Of a stretch of DNA of 9,915 nucleotides, positions 6,515-9,915 are shown piece after piece. The stretch is from assembly GCA_003554685.1 (NCBI GenBank), contig PWHA01000116.1:1-9915 (forward strand). The letters are read 5' to 3'. The notes below the pieces were generated by a model. That model was given only the letters and a program-made list of their open reading frames with translations. It was not told the origin of the DNA and ran no database searches. Origin of the DNA: Halanaerobiaceae bacterium (GTDB taxonomy: Bacteria > Bacillota > Halanaerobiia > Halanaerobiales > Halarsenatibacteraceae). Numbering within the stretch: the stretch's first letter is position 1; the number at the start of each line of letters is the position of its first letter. Position numbers and translations under genes: made by a program.

Positions 6515-7639
6515 ATGATTATGAAAAGAAGACACAGAAAGTTTAAAACAAAATATTTTTTTATTAATATATTTTACCTGGTTCCGCTATTAATTTTGAT
6601 TTTATTGCTGGGGATTTCGGGGTTAAATGTTGGTGTCCAGGCTTCCGATTCAGTTCTGGGACCAAATTTTAATGAGTATAGAGACTCCAGATTTGGTTTC
6701 GCCTCATTTGATGATGTAAATATTTTGAGGAATAATATTTCCAATCCTGAGTTTAACCTGGAAAGGAACGAGCTGGAACTGAATATTCTTGACCCCACAA
6801 AATCATTGTTGTGTGAAGATGATGGTGATAGTATATGGTGGAATTTGCAAACAAATAACTGGCGGGTACAGCTTAATATTCAATCGATAGGTCCTGAAGA
6901 AAATGATAAATATGCTGATTTAACACAACCCTATACTAATGAATTTTTTAGATATACCTTTAAAACCGATGGTGAATTTGCAGAAGATCAACATTTTTTT
7001 CCCGGAGGAGAAATGATTACTTTATCTGATATAGATGAGAATATTAGTGGCACGATTAAATTTGAGTACGATGCTTCCTCATTTAAGGGTGACAGGCCCT
7101 GGTGTGCAATTCGGGCTGGAAAATATCGTGATATCATTGAAATAACAATTTCGGGTGAAATGATGGAACCTGATAAGTGTGAAACCGCCTGGGCTTACGG
7201 GGGTGAGTATGCGGAAGAGTTTTATAATATAGAAGGTATTAGTTCTAGCAACTGGGGCTGGTCAAATGGGCCGCTAAAACCAGAAGGTAAATATTATATA
7301 TTTGATTTATGGGCAGAAGCAGGCCTAAACAATCTTGGTAATGGCACTAAAGTAGGCACATTGAAAGTTGATTTTGCAGAAGAAAAAGTGATTTATAATT
7401 TAGACTCTGGTTTCAGTCTTTCAGAAGTCCATTTATATATTGGCAACAACCATCCAACTTCAGCAGCACCTGGTATACTTGGATATAATAGTGGGCAATT
7501 ACCCGTTCCCGGTGTAAACAGTTATGAAATAGATTTTTATGAAGAAGATCGTAAAGGAAATTTAGTATTTTCAGGTGTAAAATTCGACGATGATATTTAT
7601 GTAGCTGCCCACGCTAAGGTCTGCTGGTATGAGTTATAG
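6515..7639 (+). CDS. Exported two-domain protein with Cys-bracketed C-terminal module
   Basis: I start at the ATG at 6515 (374 aa), 6 nt after AGGAAAGG (6501-6508). An in-frame GTG at 6473 has no SD, and ATG 6521 is a close alternative. Residues 1-43 are a signal peptide: MKRRHRKFKTK, a long hydrophobic core, then cleavage after VQA. Domain 1 (about 44-215) is beta-rich, holds cysteines at about 100 and 197, and closes with AGKYRDIIEITISGE, a pattern typical of the last strands of spore-coat-U or fimbrial subunits. Domain 2 (about 222-374) opens with CETAWAYGGEYAEEF and NWGWSNGPL, continues with KVGTLKVDF and EVHLYIGN, and closes with DIYVAAHAKVC, so one cysteine lies near each end. I recall similar ETAWAYG...HLYVG...AAHAVVC modules in secreted bacterial surface proteins, but cannot name the family. 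The 114-nt gap upstream holds no terminator; TGTAATAAT (6451-6459) is a weak possible extended -10. Likely role (inference): tip or surface-exposed member of the same system, with domain 2 as the displayed or binding part. Confidence 0.6.
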   Translation: MIMKRRHRKFKTKYFFINIFYLVPLLILILLLGISGLNVGVQASDSVLGPNFNEYRDSRFGFASFDDVNILRNNISNPEFNLERNELELNILDPTKSLLCEDDGDSIWWNLQTNNWRVQLNIQSIGPEENDKYADLTQPYTNEFFRYTFKTDGEFAEDQHFFPGGEMITLSDIDENISGTIKFEYDASSFKGDRPWCAIRAGKYRDIIEITISGEMMEPDKCETAWAYGGEYAEEFYNIEGISSSNWGWSNGPLKPEGKYYIFDLWAEAGLNNLGNGTKVGTLKVDFAEEKVIYNLDSGFSLSEVHLYIGNNHPTSAAPGILGYNSGQLPVPGVNSYEIDFYEEDRKGNLVFSGVKFDDDIYVAAHAKVCWYEL

Positions 7640-7664
7640 TCCTATTAAAAATTAAATAAGCTAT

Positions 7665-7690
7665 AAAAAAAGCCCCCGGGAACCCGGGGG
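7665..7690 (-). terminator. Strong intrinsic terminator of the protease gene
   Basis: Read on the minus strand, CCCCCGGG pairs with CCCGGGGG in a very GC-rich stem with a tiny loop (plus-strand arms 7673-7680 and 7683-7690), followed by seven T (plus-strand A run 7665-7671). This is a textbook rho-independent terminator 34 nt beyond the protease stop. On the plus strand the stem is followed by TAATGAATT rather than a T run, so it would stop the convergent 388-codon reading frame only weakly. Confidence 0.9.
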
Positions 7691-7723
7691 TAATGAATTA
7701 TTAATTACTATATTTATTCAGCG

Positions 7724-9915
7724 TTAGTCCTGGTAGAATTCTTCTGCGGTGAGATCGAAACTGTACTCGCCTTCAGTCAGTTCAATTTTTCCGGTAGAGG
7801 CGAAATAATCTCCATTTTCCAGATCACCGCTTCCGCGCACATCCAGCCAGGCCATGACTTCGTACTCGCCCGCTGGTACGTCATTAATGGTGAATTCACC
7901 GGAATTTACCTTAGCTGTGTTTTCTGCTACTATATTGAAATTGCGGCCATCTCTTTCACCCACGGCAACAGTGATCTCTGTGGCTTCGTGTACACCCCAG
8001 TAGGTGTTTATCATACCATGACCGTAGTATTCATTATAGCCGGGATCACCAAGGTCGATGGCTGTTTCCTGCATAACTTCCAGCACCTGGCTGTGTGGTA
8101 TGCCCTCGGAGATCATCAATCCTGCCAGTCCTGCCACCTGGGGAGCAGCCATGGACGTACCGGACATATCCAATATAAAATCATTGGGAATAGTACTCCA
8201 GATAGCTGTACCGGGAGCTGTAAGCTCAATTTCAGGGCCATAACTGGAGTAATGAGCAATTTCAGGGGCTCCTGAAGTATTTTCTGATAATGCTCCTACA
8301 GCAATAACATCGTCAAACTTAGCCGGATAACCCACATCTCTATCTCCGGAATTACCACTGGCTGCTATAATTACAATACCTTCATCGGCTGCTTTTTTTA
8401 CGGCATCTTTCAGCACTTCGGGTGTCTCATCGCTATGCATACCCAGAGACATATTAATTACATCAGCTGGTTGTATGGGGCTTTCCTCTCTTATACCGGC
8501 AGCATGTAAGATTCCCTCAGCCACTGACCACTCATCACCCATACCACTGTCATCCAAAACTTTCACCGGCAGCAACTCCACATCCCACATGACTCCCGCA
8601 AAACCTATTTCATTATCTGCTTTAGCACCAATGATACCTGCCACATGTGTTCCGTGAGATTGTCTATCAATAAAATCAGTTTCATCATCGCTGGTAAAAT
8701 TATAACCAGAACTTTCGTCAATTTGGCCTTGCATTTCGGCAATACTATAATCTATTCCTGTGTCCAGAACAGCAATTCTAACATTATTTGAACCTCTAAC
8801 ATCTCGCCAGGTTTGAGGCAACCTCATATTAGGGGGAGCCCATTGACGATAATAGTAATAATCATTCGGTTTCTCATAATCCATAACTGTAAATACGTTG
8901 TTTGGCTGAGCTGATAAAATGAATGATTTATCTTTTGTTTGCGCCTGGGCCTGATTTAAACTGGTTTCGACTGGTATTTCTACCAGCATGGCATTGAGCT
9001 CGGGCATAAAGTCCAGTTTCTCATATCCGAGTTTTTCCGCCTTTTCTGAAGCTTCCTTTTCAGACAGTGCTTTATCGAAACGGATAATTAGCTCATCGGC
9101 TTTATCCTGGGTGAAAGTTTCCAGTTCTGCAGATTCTATTTTTTCCAGTTTTGATCCTGCTCTGTCGACGGCATTCATTTCAACTTTCGAGTGAGGAAAA
9201 CTGTGTTCTATAGCAAAACTTCCAGTAACATTTATATCACCGGGTTCTGGTTCAGGTTCTGGCTCGGGCTCAGGTTCTGGTTCAGGTTCCGGCTCGGGTT
9301 CTTCTTCCTCTGAGCCATTTTTGATATTGACCTCTAAAAATGCTGGACCTCCCTTATCAAAGGAAATTAAATATTCAAAGGTTTCTCCTTCAACTGGATT
9401 TTCTAATAAAATATCTTCACTGGAAATTATCAAGGAGTCCATCTCGTTATTCCAGGAAAAATTCCCTTTAATTTCATAGGCGCTTTCCCTGACTTCTAAT
9501 TCTATTCCGATAATCTCACTGGCCTGATTCCAGGTGATGATACTTTCAATATCCTCTGGTTCATCAAGATAAAAGTCAAACTCATCAGGATATAGTTCAG
9601 CGTTGGTTTGAATTTCTTCCTCTATCACTTCAATGCTTAGCAAGGCGTCGCTACCCTGGTCAAACTTGACAAATAATTCAATTTCGTCATACTCCTCAGC
9701 TAAACCGGCTAAATATTCAGCTTTAATAACCAGGGTGTTACTGTTTTTATGGGCAAAAAATTCTTCGTCTGACGCTGTAACCAGTTCTTCAACTTCAAAG
9801 TTTTCATCGGGAATAGCTCTATAAATACCATCAACTTCATTTGCTCCATTCCATTCAATTAATGTCTTTACATTTTCGGGGTTCTTCTTATTAAATTGAA
9901 CTGTTCCAGGGTCAA
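7724..9915 (-). CDS. Modular secreted subtilisin-like (S8) serine protease, 5' end outside window
   Basis: The frame stays open to the right edge (last complete codon 9913-9911), giving about 729 codons with no start seen. A TTG at 9643 lies inside a domain and is not the start. Order on the minus strand: X2-like Ig module 1 (9913 to about 9620; TVQFNKKNPENVK, then LVIKAEYLAGL and FDQGSDALLSIEV); X2-like module 2 (about 9601-9314); a ten-fold Glu-Pro linker (9301-9242); a propeptide-like segment (about 9115-8890, ELIIRFDKALSEKEASEKAEKLG); the catalytic domain; and a beta-rich tail (about 7987-7727, VPAGEYEVMAWLDVRGSGD). All catalytic parts are intact: Asp in AVLDTGID (8764-8762), His in SHGTHVAG (8656-8654), oxyanion Asn in AASGNSG (8353-8351) and Ser in SGTSMAAPQVAG (8155-8153). 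It should be an active extracellular endopeptidase. The signal peptide and any cell-wall anchor lie beyond the window. It is convergent with genes 1-6 and separately terminated, so it may be functionally unrelated. Surface-protein processing or protein scavenging are both plausible. Confidence 0.93.
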   Translation of the reverse strand, partial: DPGTVQFNKKNPENVKTLIEWNGANEVDGIYRAIPDENFEVEELVTASDEEFFAHKNSNTLVIKAEYLAGLAEEYDEIELFVKFDQGSDALLSIEVIEEEIQTNAELYPDEFDFYLDEPEDIESIITWNQASEIIGIELEVRESAYEIKGNFSWNNEMDSLIISSEDILLENPVEGETFEYLISFDKGGPAFLEVNIKNGSEEEEPEPEPEPEPEPEPEPEPEPGDINVTGSFAIEHSFPHSKVEMNAVDRAGSKLEKIESAELETFTQDKADELIIRFDKALSEKEASEKAEKLGYEKLDFMPELNAMLVEIPVETSLNQAQAQTKDKSFILSAQPNNVFTVMDYEKPNDYYYYRQWAPPNMRLPQTWRDVRGSNNVRIAVLDTGIDYSIAEMQGQIDESSGYNFTSDDETDFIDRQSHGTHVAGIIGAKADNEIGFAGVMWDVELLPVKVLDDSGMGDEWSVAEGILHAAGIREESPIQPADVINMSLGMHSDETPEVLKDAVKKAADEGIVIIAASGNSGDRDVGYPAKFDDVIAVGALSENTSGAPEIAHYSSYGPEIELTAPGTAIWSTIPNDFILDMSGTSMAAPQVAGLAGLMISEGIPHSQVLEVMQETAIDLGDPGYNEYYGHGMINTYWGVHEATEITVAVGERDGRNFNIVAENTAKVNSGEFTINDVPAGEYEVMAWLDVRGSGDLENGDYFASTGKIELTEGEYSFDLTAEEFYQD
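9242..9301 (-). repeat. Ten-fold Glu-Pro hexanucleotide repeat (protease linker)
   Basis: Ten consecutive 6-bp units encode Glu-Pro dipeptides, directly after four acidic residues. Third positions vary among units (plus-strand GGTTCT, GGTTCA, GGCTCG and similar), so the tract is not freshly duplicated at the DNA level, yet stays prone to slippage in whole EP units without a frameshift. As protein it makes a stiff, acidic, extended spacer between the X2-like modules and the protease part. Confidence 0.9.

Noticed and set aside
9242..9301. CRISPR-like or mobile-element repeat
   Set aside because: The 6-bp periodicity is in frame and simply encodes Glu-Pro; there are no spacers or inverted ends.
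9641..9643. TTG as the start of the protease, giving a 639-aa protein
   Set aside because: The frame continues without a stop to 9913, the upstream 90 codons complete an X2-like module, and no signal peptide follows the TTG.
7988..9824. Plus-strand reading frames of 60-95 codons opposite the protease
   Set aside because: The protease frame is certain from its catalytic motifs; the opposing frames are Ser-rich shadows without start signals.

Overview
The window looks like low-to-medium G+C DNA from a diderm (outer-membrane-bearing) Firmicute. A halophile of the Halanaerobiales type is my best guess. The sequence shows strong Shine-Dalgarno sites, AT-rich intergenic DNA, very Glu/Asp-rich exported proteins, a true secretin and a protein ending in a probable outer-membrane beta-barrel. 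Secretins need an outer membrane, so a monoderm host is unlikely. The taxonomic label is inference, since no rRNA or housekeeping marker is present.

Layout. Positions 150-7639 hold six same-strand genes, all encoding exported proteins: (1) a 273-aa beta-rich, pilin-like subunit; a 16-bp hairpin; then (2) a 505-aa multi-Ig-domain chaperone-like protein, (3) a 409-aa minimal secretin and (4) a 433-aa secretin-like/beta-barrel hybrid. Genes 2-4 are almost fused (gaps of 2 and 4 nt). After a 135-nt spacer with a dyad and possible pseudoknot come (5) a 371-aa exported protein of unknown family and (6) a two-domain exported protein whose C-terminal domain is bracketed by cysteines. A strong minus-strand terminator then separates them from (7) a convergent gene, 5'-truncated by the window edge, for a modular subtilisin-like (S8) protease with two X2-like Ig modules, a Glu-Pro linker, a propeptide, a catalytic domain and a beta-rich tail.

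How the genes may work together (inference): genes 1-6 have the parts list of a surface-fibre or surface-layer assembly system. They supply small exported subunits, a periplasmic Ig-fold chaperone and outer-membrane conduit(s). No classical usher is present, and none of the ATPase, inner-membrane platform or prepilin genes of type II secretion or type IV pili are in the window. The outer-membrane role seems to be filled by the secretin plus the secretin-like/barrel protein. I do not recognise this as a named system, and it is the main reason to look twice at the locus.

The window has no tRNA, rRNA, CRISPR array, IS element or transposase, and no stretch of more than 300 bases without a gene.
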